Below, piece after piece: positions 10,505-21,711 of a DNA stretch of 64,000 nt (position 1 is its first letter; every line of letters starts with the position of its first letter). Source of the stretch: Telmatactis stephensoni (Eukaryota; Cnidaria; Anthozoa; Actiniaria; Isophelliidae); contig JALIZF010001524.1 in assembly GCA_029948255.1 (NCBI GenBank), positions 189,001 to 253,000 of the forward strand, read 5' to 3'. Position numbers and translations under genes: made by a program. The notes beneath the pieces are model-generated. The model was not told the DNA's origin. It did not search any database and saw only the letters and a list, made by a program, of their open reading frames with translations.

Positions 10505-10889
10505 TTGATAGGAAAGCAGCCAAACTCTTCTGTATGGATACTGGAAGAGACAATCCAACTTGATGGCAATGGGAAATTGATAGATATAAACGACCATGTT
10601 TATGTCCATGAGAGTTTCCTTATGGATAGAGTGTCTGTTCCCTTGTGCATTGAAACAATTTCTGATAAGGAGCCACTGAAGAATCTAATAACAGCCATGC
10701 AGAAATCGTTCCAAGAATATTTCCATTGTTTAGTATATTCATGTTGGCAGCAATGACAATGTCAATCCATAGTGAAATTATCATGGAACATCGAAAGGCT
10801 ATGCCAATGGTTGTGGCTATTGGAGAACCCAAATGTGGAAAGACAACGGCACTTGAGTGTGCTGCCAGTGCCACAGGAACGAAGATATG
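10505..10889 (+). pseudogene. Second P-loop NTPase-like copy, intron retained, one frameshift
   Basis: The exon starts after the acceptor at 10504 and ends at a donor (ATATG|GTAACT). The first frame (WILEETIQLDGNGKLIDIND) is open to about 10725, then one base shift brings in FMLAAMTMSIHSEIIMEHRK and a Walker A motif, GEPKCGKTTALECAAS, at 10822-10868. It matches the order of the relic at 7791 (IGKQ, helical linker, P-loop). The frame break makes it a probable pseudogene, unless an unseen small intron removes it. Function unknown. Confidence 0.55.
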
Positions 10890-11279
10890 GTAACTGGCTC
10901 AAGTAAATTTGATATTTGCTCTAACTGGATATTATTATTGAATATACCATTCAAACATATTAGATAAAAAAGAAAATGCTTTGAAATTTCAACACTTACA
11001 TGGATTGTTTGCATTGTTTTGTTTTAAGAACAAAATTTGCCTGGGCTTCCATTGCTCTTCACTGATAACTGATAACCATGTAGGGAAACTGTGCATAAGC
11101 AAGTATTCATGCATAGCCATTATTAATAGACAGTCGGGAGCTTGGATCATATGTGAATTGAGTCTTTTGACGTGTTGTTCTATGTATGTTCATTTAGCAA
11201 CATGTAAGATGAGAAATTTGTAGATTTCCAGCTCATAGCAAAGAGTCTTTAAAGTTCGATATTTCGACAAAGTACTGGA

Positions 11280-11400
11280 GATGAAGCTCAAAATAACAGC
11301 CCATTCTGAGGCTCTTATAAGTATATAGGTATATCTTGAGTTAAAAGCTCCAAATTACATTGTTCTACTGTTCCCAGCCTACAGCCTGGGCACGAGTAAT
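11280..11400 (+). repeat. Dispersed repeat also present at 17188-17275
   Basis: GCTCTTATAAGTATATAGGTATATCTTGAGTTAAAAGCTCCAAATTACAT-type sequence here and GCTCTTATATGTGTCTAGAGATATCTCGAATTAAAAGCTTCAATTTACAT-type sequence at 17203 align along their length. Each is followed by a CAGCCTGGGCACGAGTAA-like motif (11385, and 17530 after extra sequence). The motif also appears inverted at 19997. Confidence 0.5.
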
Positions 11401-11403
11401 GAT

Positions 11404-11621
11404 GAAGCATCACAACTCATTGGTTCTTCTGCTGAGAAGCAGGAATTGAGGGAAGAGCAGACAGATTATTCGAGCAATCCTTAGGAGGACCAGCACATGC
11501 AAAATGAAAGAAGAGAACTCAAAGAAAAGGAGGAGAAGAAAGGAAAGCGTTTGAAAGATGTCAGGCTAGTTAGATCTCAAAGGGTGCACCTGAACCACCC
11601 TGTGGGCTACCTCAAGTAAAG
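11404..11621 (+). pseudogene. Coding relic with a charged repeat-like helix
   Basis: One frame reads 72 codons with a single TAG. It includes a strongly charged helix (RRELKEKEEKKGKRLKDVRL) and ends SQRVHLNHPVGYLK before TAA. The composition is protein-like rather than random, but I do not recognise it. It begins right after a CACGAGTAATGATGAAGC motif. Confidence 0.35.
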
Positions 11622-12336
11622 ATAATGATAATAATATAATGCATTTATATTAGACATTTCCGATTTAGCGGAATAGGCAAATTATATTCCGGACACTAGT
11701 CTGTTCTCACCACAGGAAGCTCAAGCTTATTTCCCATAACACGTAGGATCACTATTTAATGGTGACGGCTTGTCGGTATCATTATTGTTAACTATCGTTT
11801 ATTCACCATGATTACAATGGCTTACAATGTCGATAACCAGTTACGAGTGAAACTGACTACAAATAGTTGGAGATTGTTCTGACAATATCACGACTAGGTA
11901 TAGCATTGAAGCAAAACTTGGAAATGAGATGATATCCACTGATTCTTGTACAGGTGATAATGACTCTAATTTGCACGATTCGGTGGCTGCACGTGCTGAC
12001 AATACACGCTAAAAATTACAGTCCATTAATTAACCCGATTACAACAGTCATGGATAAAACACCAAAGTGCACGTGTTCAGTAATCAAATTGTTGCCAGCT
12101 AAAAAGCTGGCGGGCAATTAACAACTTGATTTCACACAGAGGGAGGAAACTCGATCCTTGAAGGGAAACAATCTTTAGTTTCCTATTATGAAACATAATT
12201 AGGAGGTAGAGACGCGTCACGTGGGGTGGAACTGTTGCCCAACTCTTGGTTGATATTTTTAAAATCGTATTGCGAACACCATACCGACAATTTGCGAGCG
12301 ATGAATAGTAAGGGCATAATGTGGAGTATGGTGAAA
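11622..12336. other. No gene seen
   Basis: No open frame or motif I can support. A C-run of about 15 bases follows at 12422. Confidence 0.4.
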
Positions 12337-12705
12337 GAGAATTGAAAATTAGACAAGAGGTACACTTACCTTGCAGGATAATTGTAATTCTCTGAACCAT
12401 ATGGAACATTGTGACCTTATGTCCCCCCCCCCCCCTTGACATCTGCATCGTGTCTCCCTACCTCAGTGATGGATGCCAAATACTTTAATTTGGCTTACCT
12501 TTTGCACTTCAAGAAGAAGAGGCCTTGTCGTGGCTTGTCACCACGTTTTATAGTGTTGTTAATTTGCATAATACATCTTTGAAACATGGCTAAATGCGCA
12601 TGCGCAAAGGAAGTACGCATAGTAAGGTAATAATGTTCCGTATCGTTCAGAGAATTACAATTATCCTGCAAGGTAAGTGTACCATTTGTATAATTTTCAA
12701 TTCTC
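12337..12705. repeat. Head-to-head inverted repeat carrying splice-donor motifs
   Basis: The 83-base arm 12337-12419 is the reverse complement of 12623-12705 with few mismatches. Each arm, read outward, contains CCTGCAAG|GTAAGTGTACC, a strong splice donor, so two copies of a first-exon-like sequence face away from each other. The 200-base spacer holds GCGCATGCGC at 12597. It could be a MITE or a duplicated promoter and first exon. Confidence 0.6.
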
Positions 12706-12793
12706 AAACACAATACATGAGTGGAAATATGATATATAAAGCAAGTTTGCTGAACTTATTTTTGTTTTTCTTTTTGTTTTTACCTGACCATAG

Positions 12794-12962
12794 CGCCACA
12801 CCTGAAACAACCCGTGCCTTTGAACTTTCATATGAACCATCTGAAGTCTTAATGGAAGGTGACAAACCCCTAAGTAAAAATGAAAGATTTGACAATGAGC
12901 ATTATAGTCAGTTGAAAGAAAAAAGAAAATTAGCATATGATATGTTCGAGTTATGGAGTTGA
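12794..12962 (+). CDS. Exon of an unknown protein
   Basis: A splice acceptor (TTTTTACCTGACCATAG) precedes an open frame with a protein-like translation, for example TPETTRAFELSYEPSEVLME and FDNEHYSQLKEKRKLAYDMF, closed by TGA at 12960. The donor at 12672 in the inverted repeat could join to it, a 121-base intron. Family unknown. Confidence 0.4.
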
Positions 12963-13535
12963 TTACACCAACGCAATGCAAAACGTTGTCCTAAGACAGC
13001 TTGTACGACTCCACACAATTGAAAAAAGATCAGATCAGCTAGACCATGCAAAGTGTTCTCACGGAGATCCCTTTTCAAATATGAAAATAAATACCCAGAA
13101 ACTATAGAAGTCAGTCATTACATTGTAAGAATATTTATTGTAGTTATAGCTATATTATTTGTAGTTATTGGTCTTTTTAATCTGGAGACAGGTAGAATAT
13201 ATAGAGGTTATCCTCACATTCATTCACTTTATGAATGAGCCAGCTAACTCAAAGCACAGACTACAAATTAATTTGATAAATAACTGTGAAGGATTGCAGT
13301 TCATGATCAGCAACAAATACCGAGTTTCAGTGGAACATTTCTTTAAATTAATTTGTCTGCCTTCTTTATGGTGATTTAATATCGACAAGCGTTGATGATT
13401 GCAGGTAGTGTATCATACATAGTTATTAGTTAATTGTGACTTGACAATTTCAATTATCTTTTTTTAAATTAAGGTACACCCTATTTACGTCAGGGAAGTG
13501 TTGGGACGATACTCTCCCCCCCAATTGTAATAGCT

Positions 13536-13848
13536 TGCTACAACACATCAAGCACACCAACTGTCAAGCGTGTGGAACAGGTGTTTGTCCCCCTGCTTGG
13601 ATTTACCAAGTCCCATCGGTAATGGATGGAAATTGCTAGATGGCAACATTGAAATTACCTGGATGACTCGCCCCTCTGCCCCCGATTCTCTTATCAGTTG
13701 AATGGGTGCCATGCAAATGCAAGACCTTCTGCAAAACACTGCCCTGTTCTTGTCTGGTTTAAGTTGCACAGACATCTGCTGTTGCCTAGACTGCAGCAAT
13801 GGTCAAGAGCTGGTAGAGAGTCCCTCAGAAGAAAATGAAGAGTCATAA
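13536..13848 (+). pseudogene. Terminal exon with CXC-type cysteine-rich module, frameshifted
   Basis: Pieces in two or three frames read in order. First is WKLLDGNIEITWMTRPSAPD, then CKCKTFCKTLPCSC in one frame, then CTDICCCLDCSN in another, followed by an acidic tail (LVESPSEENEES) and TAA. The regularly spaced cysteines resemble the C-terminal CXC-like module seen again at 44266, likewise followed by an acidic tail. At least two frame breaks and one stop make it a pseudogene. The function of the module is unknown; tesmin/TSO1-type CXC repeats bind DNA with zinc. Confidence 0.5.
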
Positions 13849-14147
13849 AGTACTGGCTGCTTTTAGATATTTACACCGACCAATTACTAGCTTTTTATAG
13901 GTGTTTTCCCGAAAGCATTTATTCAAAATTTCTGACTCTATTAAAAGTAGCTTGATGTACAGAACACTTTTAGTTCTAGCTGCTCGAAAAATCACCTGAG
14001 GTTAAATTCTTATATCAAAAATACTTACTGTCATGACATTGCTTACTTGAATGTAGGTTTTTCAAGGTTTGTTTTTAAGTTTTTGTGAGCTTTGGCCGAC
14101 TAAAGCAATAAAAAAAATAAACAAATAAATATTCTTTATTTATCCTC

Positions 14148-14312
14148 GGATTTTCTGAGTAGCATTTCTGCAAATATCTCCGAGACTCATTTGCACACTC
14201 GCTACCCCTACATTCGATATACTCTGCATACAATTTAAAAACTCGGACTCGAACACTGGACCACAGCGGTGAGAGGCAAGTGGCTTAACCACTATGCCAC
14301 CCATGCCACCCA
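14148..14312 (-). mobile_element. tRNA-derived SINE
   Basis: On the minus strand GGTGGCATAGTGGTTAAGCC fits the RNA polymerase III A box (TRGCNNAGYNGG type). GTCCAGTGTTCGAGTCCGAG, about 35 bases on, fits the B box (GGTTCGANTCC). The two boxes have tRNA spacing, but the acceptor stem does not pair well and a non-tRNA body follows, so this is a SINE, not a tRNA gene. Confidence 0.65.
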
Positions 14313-14770
14313 ATAAAAAAAACATTTTTTCGAGATAAGAGAAAATCTGATGTGAAAGTGCGTCCATCGTGAAATTGTTTATGGTAAATTAGCCAATCAG
14401 AGCACACGCTTTATTGTAGCTATGTTATAATGCTGTCTGGAACAACTGTTGCAAGGAGTATTATCCCACTTTGTGAAGAAAGTATCATCTACAGCTTTAC
14501 TCATGATGGTGGACTACCACGTAAATGATGTAGCAAGCAAGTTAGGAGTGACCTGGAGTTTAAATGGACTGGTGGAAATAGCTTGCAAAGCTCTGTGAGA
14601 GCTGGGGGCCAATGGCAAACCAAAACGGATACATGCATTTTGTAAATGCATAGCTGACAAGAGGAATGATGGAAAGACTGCTCTTATGCCTTTTTGGGCT
14701 TCTGCAGTACCAAATTGAATTTTTCAGAAGCAGCAATGTTCACCACATAGAAATGTTAGGGTCATATTTT
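14313..14770. other. No supported gene
   Basis: A degenerate stretch beginning MMVDYHVNDVASKLGVTW at about 14505 looks protein-like but is closed by stops. Nothing else. Confidence 0.3.
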
Positions 14771-14838
14771 GTGGGGTGGGGGGGTGGGTGGGTGGGGGGG
14801 TGGGTGGGTGGGTGGGTGGGTAGGTGGTTGGGGGTAGG
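14771..14838 (+). repeat. (GGGTG)n G-rich simple repeat
   Basis: GTGGGGTGGGGGGGTGGGTG-type sequence runs for about 65 bases with more than eight G3 or longer runs, enough for several G-quadruplexes. Confidence 0.85.
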
Positions 14839-15082
14839 GCAATGTGTTCCTGGTGGGATGATCTAATCATGCCTACCTTTTCTATAGGAGTAAATGTCGG
14901 GTTTCTTACTGCTGGGTTAAGAGAAGGGTAAAATTGTTGTTACCCCACTCTCATTTATAATTATCGATATATTATGACACGACCCCCTAATGAACAATAA
15001 TTGTTAGTCATAGAAAATTATTTTCTTTAAATGATAATGATAACTTTACACGTAAATTGAGTATCTTTTTTTAATTGCACAG

Positions 15083-15187
15083 ATAACAGAAACAGAAGAT
15101 TTTCGTCTTTGGTTAGAGACAATGGATGTAGAATTTGGGGGTGGCAAGTTCAAACGTTTGTTTAAGGGTCATGAAAGTACTAACTGA
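15083..15187 (+). CDS. Terminal exon of an unknown gene
   Basis: The acceptor TTTTTTTAATTGCACAG ends at 15082. The frame then gives 34 codons (including FRLWLETMDVEFGGGKFKRL) and TGA. The clean acceptor and balanced composition argue for a true last exon. The upstream exons are not identified and the family is unknown. Confidence 0.4.
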   Translation: MTETEDFRLWLETMDVEFGGGKFKRLFKGHESTN

Positions 15188-15479
15188 AACTGGTAGCTGA
15201 TCGATGAATATTTCATCAACAATATAAAATTGTTACACTTTTCAACTTTTCAATGTATCTTCTAAAAAATTTGAATATAGTATACTTGTTGACAATATCA
15301 TTTCGGTACTGTACGTGTACTGATCCAATCATTATCACAAAGCTAGATAGAGTTTTTACAACTTTTTGACCCATCAGATCTAATATGCAAAAATGGGAGA
15401 CAAATTAAGTTAGAGTTAGTTATTATAATAACCATCCAATCAGTATGTGAGGATAACCTTATACAAGATCAAGTACCTA

Positions 15480-16244
15480 AGTTCTAATAATGAAGAAGGG
15501 TGAAAATCTAAATAGAGTCATTATATTTGTAACTTGCATCACTTGTAACCATCTGCCCCATTTGATGATGAGAATTTGTGGTGTATATAACCCACCATTC
15601 AAGTCAGCAATGTACCTGAAGCTGATTGTTTTTAATTGAACTATTTGTATTTCATTGTTAGCAATAGCACGTTTACTTTTCTTGATTTTATGTTTTGGAA
15701 TGTAAGCCACTCTTTGCCAGTGATCACCGATCTGTGCTTGAACTCTAAAAGAATTTTGTCCCTTGGGATATTTAGCTCTGCGGCGATTTATAATGAAATG
15801 CATTCCTTTTTTAAATCTAAATCTTAACATTTCCTCAGTGTTTCCTGGCAATCTTTGTGAAAGGTACTTCCTTTTAGATTAAAACATTCATTAATAATTC
15901 CCTGAGAATTTCTTCTTTCCACTGCCCTCTGCCTCGTCAACAAAATTATATTCTTCTGAATCATGGAGAAAATCATCTGTGTCTGAATCCGAATGTGAGT
16001 CACCTGGTTAGCAGCTGGGTTCAGGATAAACTTTAATTCCCAAGACAACACTCCTTGAGAGGTTTGCACTTGTACAATTGCAGCTGCATTTCTTTAAATC
16101 AAGCAAAGGGGTGAGCTTCATTTGTTCATTATCATAACCTTTGGGGTCTAGGACTGGTTTTACATCTAAGGTGACGGCACCTGGAATGACTTTAAAGTCA
16201 AATATAATGGCATATGTTTTTTTTTTGTTGTATCTAGAACACAA
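15480..16244 (-). pseudogene. Unknown family relic, weakly HIRAN-like
   Basis: Read leftwards, the first block (16244-16008) contains YAIIFDFKVIPGAVTLDVKP and CSCNCTSANLSRSVV. An acidic serine-rich piece follows, then a third block (15851-15477) with FRFKKGMHFIINRRRAKYPK and IGDHWQRVAYIPKHKIKK. The last part, a basic stretch then N-x(I/F)-x-V and V-x-YIP, recalls HIRAN domains, though that match is weak. The blocks lie in different frames, so the gene is broken or has short introns I could not place. Confidence 0.35.
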
Positions 16245-17187
16245 ATAAAAATAAATAGCTTTTCAGTTAATGGGTTTGCAATAATACATTAATATATTGT
16301 TTTCTGAATCATGCAGAAAATCATCTGTGTCATATACATATATATATTAGTTAAATTTGAAACTCGTCTATGCTTCTTAAACCAATGAGTACATGCATTT
16401 CACACAACACAGTCTGCTTAGTGGTTTACTTCAAATCTTCACATCAAATTGAACAATTCAATTTTCTAAAAAAATCGCTTCTAGTATTCCAAAGCTAACC
16501 GTTAGTTTTACAACATCTAAATTGTTTTGATCGTGAGGAAAGACGCATGTGGCCAATAACAGTGTTCACCTCAATCACAGTGTTTTGCATTAGTTAAAAA
16601 TCCAGGCAATGCAATATTATTGTTGATTTGTTATTTACAAATGCTTTTGAGTTGCGAGCTCCTATCTCTAGGAAATCCATCAACAAATGACTGATCACGT
16701 GATCAGCAAGATAATATGATCAGATAATGTTGTGCGCAAAGCATTATGGGAAGCTCTGATAATCCTCTTCGTTTTCCAAGGGAAGACACTGTTCAATGTA
16801 TAGCCGAGTTTTTTGGTTCAAACTTTTCGCTGAATTAATAAGGTTTTTTTAAAGCCTCGTACAATATACAGTACTAATCAGCTCTCGCAGCACTTCACTT
16901 TCTGATAGAAATGGCTAGTATCGTGGGTAATATATATCTCACATGCAAAAATATTACCTGCGAATATACCAGTTTATTCAACTTTTTATTTCACTATGTA
17001 TCTAAATTGTTTGCTGCAAAGACTTCTACAATGGCGTTTTTGACCCAATAACAAATAGGTTTTTTTTCGTTCATACTTCAAATGTTTTATATATGAATAA
17101 AAGCATTACGTGACTAAACGCGTCAGGTCAAAATAAAAGTTCCATGCAATGGTCTCAAGATCTCTTGAATGCTCGAATGAGAAATAT
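16245..17187. other. No gene seen
   Basis: AT-rich sequence, TATATA runs near 16336, no supported feature. Confidence 0.45.
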
Positions 17188-17471
17188 AATTGACTTGCTT
17201 GTGAAGCTCTTATATGTGTCTAGAGATATCTCGAATTAAAAGCTTCAATTTACATTTTTTACTGCTGAACGAGCCTGTCTATTTGTTGACGCAGGTTAAA
17301 AGGTCAGGCAGCTATAAGCTGATGTGGATGTCTCTGAAAACTATTTTCTTTATAGTCGGCCATCTTGCATTCCTAAAGTTCCTGGCTTGTGTTCGGAGTC
17401 ATTCAAAGGTGATGTATGAAGGTCATTGTTTTTACGTTCTTAACCAATCAGAAGTGCCTCAGGACGAACAC

Positions 17472-17510
17472 AGAGAGAGAGAGAGAGAGAGAGAAAAAAA
17501 AAAAAAAAAC
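17472..17510 (+). repeat. (GA)n microsatellite followed by poly-A
   Basis: GAGAGAGAGAGAGAGAGAGA then about 16 A residues. Confidence 0.85.
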
Positions 17511-18609
17511 ATTTGCAGTTTATAACCGAAGGCCTGGGCAAGAGTAAAAATCAAAGCATTGGAAAATGGATACCCTGTTCATAACAAGAAACAGTGCAAA
17601 TAACAATAGCAAGGTGTCTAGCTATCTTTGTGTAGTTCATGACTCAGTGAATTCTTAGTTCGTAGATAACTAAACAGTGATAATTGAACACAATAGGAAA
17701 AAATTCATTGGATCACGAGGGAATTCGCAACTCGTACGATATCATTTTTCTCATGAAATTCAACGCGGAAATGTCGAGTCGGGAAATGAATTTTCCTTGA
17801 ATCCAATATCGGACATCAAAAAAATATCTTAAGCCAATTTTGTTGATTTTTTTCAAAGCGCACGGCAAACCATTCATGATGAAGTACACAAAAGTAGGCA
17901 GCAAATGAGAATGAAGCTGTAGTTGTGAATGAAAATCTCACTTGCAATCTTACTTTTGCATCATCCTTGTGTTGAGTATATTCCTATTTTACAGTTCAAG
18001 GATATTGTATTTACACAAATTGCCTTACTTATGTATAATTATTATCAGGATTCTCTTCCACCTGTTTTCTGTTATTATTTTCAAAAAATATGCACTATGC
18101 ACAATTATTGTACTCGACAGTCAAAATCGAATTTCTTTATTCCTTCGATTTCTACAAATTATGGTAAATCCTCCTTAAAATACAATAGGGGTTAAAATCT
18201 GGAATTCTATTGACAAGTCTTTTAAAGCTCTTTCTAGAAACTTGTTTAAGAAAAATATCAAGGAAATCTGTTTTCGTTCTTATGATTATCATTCTCTTTT
18301 ACTTCATTAGCCAACTATAGATACCCTTGCAACATCTTATATCTCAACTTAATTGCAGATCAACTTGTACTGGATTCCTGTCCACTCCCCTATTTAAACC
18401 GAACTGATGGTAAATTCGCGTGAAAACTTAAGTTACTCCAGTTCGCCAGCACTATCGATCGCTTACTTGTAAAAGGTGATATAGTCAGTTTCCCTTTTTC
18501 TTTTTGTTTCTTTTTTTATATATTTCAAATATGTTATCTAATTTGTATATAGCTATATATGCATTTGGAAAAAGAGTAGCCGCGTATGTAGCGCTCACTT
18601 CATTAGGGG

Positions 18610-19922
18610 GGAAAAACACATACCCCCAGGCATTTTTCCTCGGATTGATAGAAGAACTGGTGAAATTGTTTGGCCGATAGACATCCCCCATTTGCTGGAA
18701 AGTAAATTTTTGCCAGTGACTGATAGTGTTGAGGACAGAGACAGAACCAAAGTCATTTGGGAGACAGCAACTGAAGAGGCCACAGCTAAAGAACGACAGT
18801 CTAAAGATACAAGTGAGGTTTTACAAAACGAGGAACTGACGTCAAAAAACGTCAGAGAAGGCCTGCAATTGTCAGGAACAAATTGATAAGTTGCTAGAAA
18901 GAATTGCAGAACTTGAAAAACAGTTGGAGGCACAGAAGTTTGGGGCAGAGAGATTTGAGAGTTCGGACACGGACATACGGTTTTACACAGGACTACCGGA
19001 TTACAATGCCTTTCTTTGTATAACTTTCTCAAACCAAGGAATGGTTTTCAGCTTTTAAAATAACAATAATAATAGCTTAATAGCTTAACTATCAAAGTAA
19101 ACCTTGGGACCGAACGTACATTGTATCGAAGAGAAAGCCACGCAAACTTCGTGAAATTGATGAGCTGTTCCTGACTTTGACAAGGCCGAGACTTGGGCTT
19201 CTAGAGCGAGACCTTTCAGACAGATTTAATATTTCAACTACTGCAGTATCAGAAATATTCTCTACATTGATTGATAGAATGGCTGACTGTTTGGGTCAGA
19301 CAATCTTTAGCACTGATCAGGAAACTATGAAGACTGATCTACCTAGCTATTTCAAGCCTAACTATGAAGATGTGCATTTTATTATTGACTGCACAGAGTT
19401 TTCCATCGAAAAGCCTTCTCGAGTAACACATAGCAAAGCTCTACGTGGTCAGAGTACATAACACTGGCAAAGGCCTACTTGCTTTATCTCCATTACTTCT
19501 TCCAGTCTTTGTTTCAGATGTTTACCCCGGCAGCATATCAGAAGACATGGGTGAAGACATTGTCACTCAATGTGGTATCCTTGAACATGCACATAGAGGG
19601 GATATATGGCTAGCAGACAAGGTTCCTAACACAGCAAATCTTGGATGACTATGGAGTCAGGATTGAGACCCCTGCCAAACTGGAAGGTAAAAAGCAATTC
19701 TGTGAAGAAGACATAAAAAATGGAAGGAATGGAAGGTCCATGTTCATGTTGGGAGGGCAATACGGAGGGTCAAGGTATTATGGTTGTTAAAGGGGAATAT
19801 TCCTATTCACTGTGTGCACCCACTGTCAAAAATATGGAAGGTGTGTGCTTGGTTAACAGCCTTTTTGTCACGTTTGATTGATGAGAAAGGAGATTTAGTT
19901 GATTTGGACAAAGAAGAGTAAG
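18610..19922 (+). pseudogene. ISL2EU-type (IS4EU) DDE transposase, frameshifted, catalytic Glu lost
   Basis: Blocks in order are: a leading segment (GIFPRIDRRTGEIVWPIDIP), a coiled coil (KLLERIAELEKQLEAQKF), and the helix-turn-helix entry DIRFYTGLPDYNAFL. Then come a DNA-binding part (LSDRFNISTTAVSEIFSTL), the first catalytic Asp in FIIDCTEFSIEKPS (about 19381), and the second region VYPGSISEDMG with D in IWLADKV (about 19606). The last block is HVGRAIRRVK near 19745. The family normally has Glu in H-V-E-R; here the codon at 19751-19753 is GGG (Gly). The tail WKVCAWLTAFLSRLIDEKGD ends at TAA. At least five frame breaks. This family (DDE_Tnp_4 with HTH_Tnp_4) makes 2-3 bp target duplications. 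Confidence 0.8.
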
Positions 19923-19994
19923 CATAATTATATATTACATCTCATTAATTTGATGACAAGATTAAATTTCAATTTATTGTTGGTATTAATTTTA

Positions 19995-20030
19995 TTACTC
20001 GTGCCCAGGCCTTTAGGCCTGCACGAGTCT
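19995..20030 (-). repeat. Possible terminal inverted repeat of the ISL2EU-like element
   Basis: On the minus strand AAAGGCCTGGGCACGAGTAA reads into the element; on the plus strand GAAGGCCTGGGCAAGAGTAA occurs at 17529. They face each other across the transposase relic, a spacing of about 2.5 kb. The pair may be the element's ends, though a third copy at 11386 shows the motif is also dispersed. Confidence 0.4.
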
Positions 20031-21706
20031 AGGTTTGCGTTTTCTATCTATCTAAAAGTCTATCGTCGTAGTTGAGAATGTGCCATGAAAACGAGGCAGC
20101 GCATGTTCCAGCAAGTTTACAGCATGCAAGATTTTTCACGAGTCACAGGCATTTTATAAGCTAACCTCCACTATAAATACAGTAATTGCGTTGTAGCAGC
20201 TTCACGCGAGTCTCAATCAAGGTTAAATTTAATAAGCCTCTTCATTTGAAATTTAGGAATCGAGGCTGATACTTCCATGAGTTGAAATGCTAGCTTCAGC
20301 CAGCGAAGCAGCCAAATGTTTATTTCGCTCCAGCACCGAACTCAAAACGTGACTAAGCTGCATTTAAGACATTTATTTATCTCCTCTACCATAGGGGATA
20401 GGGATGGCTTTTGAAATTTAAGACTGTCATTTTCATAATGATGATGAAACCTTTTAACCGGGTGCTGACTTTTGTTATCACGTTCGAGTTTACTCTTTGA
20501 AACGAATGAGGTCAATATATTTTTATTTGGTTCTTCAGAGAGAAAAAATATGGGGATTTAAAACCCTATCTGTTCTGGAATTAAGCTTATATTACTTTGC
20601 AGTCAAGAGCGTTCATGTTTTGAAATAATTTGGTATTAACCACAGGAAGCCCACATCAAGCATTTAGTTGTGCTAAGTACTCTGCAGAATTCTGCAGAAT
20701 ATAATATTTATGTCTTTTATTTCATTTTGGTGTTCTAAGCTATAGCCACATGTGCTATTATAAGTGCTCTTTTTGATAAATGTTTGTTGTGCTTATCAGT
20801 TTTCAACTGTATTACTATACAAATATTTTACACAAGACAACCACACAACCAGTATCACTTAGCCAGGTCATGATATCATGCCTTTAATGAAAAAGATGCA
20901 TAAAATGAAGTTTGGTGCAATAAATCACTTAATGAGAAACCTTAAATGGTGGTTGGTTTGTTTTCTGCCTTGCTTTGAGTGCTTTTCTCTGCATTATGCA
21001 GTTTTTGCCACCTCAGAAAAAGAAAAAGAGAGAGTTGTATGCACAGAGTATTAGAATATTGTTCCCCAATTAGTGCTTAGGCAATACAGTGGTTTTCCTC
21101 CATCATGAAAGAATAGGCTAACTAATAATTAGTAGTAAACTCTCTGACTCTTTTGTTCTTTTTAACAATGCAAACTAAAATAGTCATTTTTCTTTCACGC
21201 CAAAGGAATATCACTTAGATTGTATTCTTTTTTTTAAATGTTACAACTTCAATAGGCAAACAAGCAACTAAAGGATTTTTCATCTCATTGATAAATATCT
21301 CAGGAGCAGTTGTCTGCTCTGTTTTGGCTTAAATTGTACTAACAAAACTTTTGATGACAGCTTGCCAATCCAAGGTGTTGCATTTACTGGCCCATTCCTC
21401 TTGAGCCAGATACCTGATTACAAAAAGTAATGGTGGACAAAACAAAAACCGCGAAATTTTCGGTCTTCTAGTAGGAATTTAAAAAAATCATTTCAGCAAG
21501 TTATTATTGAAGTGATATTTTAGCTTTCTGTAGCGAAATATTAGAATTATTTTGTTTTTCAAAAAACAAGGGGGTTTCGTCCAAGTGCTCCTTTAATAAT
21601 GGTAATTAAACCGAGTGGAGAGCAATTTGGTCTGAAATCATACGAGTGATTAATGATTTACCAGAAACACATAAGGGAGTTGAAACGTGTAACACGGGTC
21701 CCATGC
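20031..21706. other. 1.7 kb without a recognisable gene
   Basis: No open frame above chance length and no repeat structure I could confirm. CTGCAGAATTCTGCAGAAT at 20680 is a small palindrome. Confidence 0.45.
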
Positions 21707-21711
21707 TCCGG

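Noticed and set aside
14248..14310. Candidate tRNA gene
   Set aside because: A and B boxes are present but the acceptor and D stems do not fold; it is a SINE head.
14666..14866. ORF ending in Gly/Val/Trp repeats
   Set aside because: Produced by translating the GGGTG simple repeat.
18595..19032. 145-codon minus-strand ORF
   Set aside because: Antisense to the ISL2EU transposase coding blocks.
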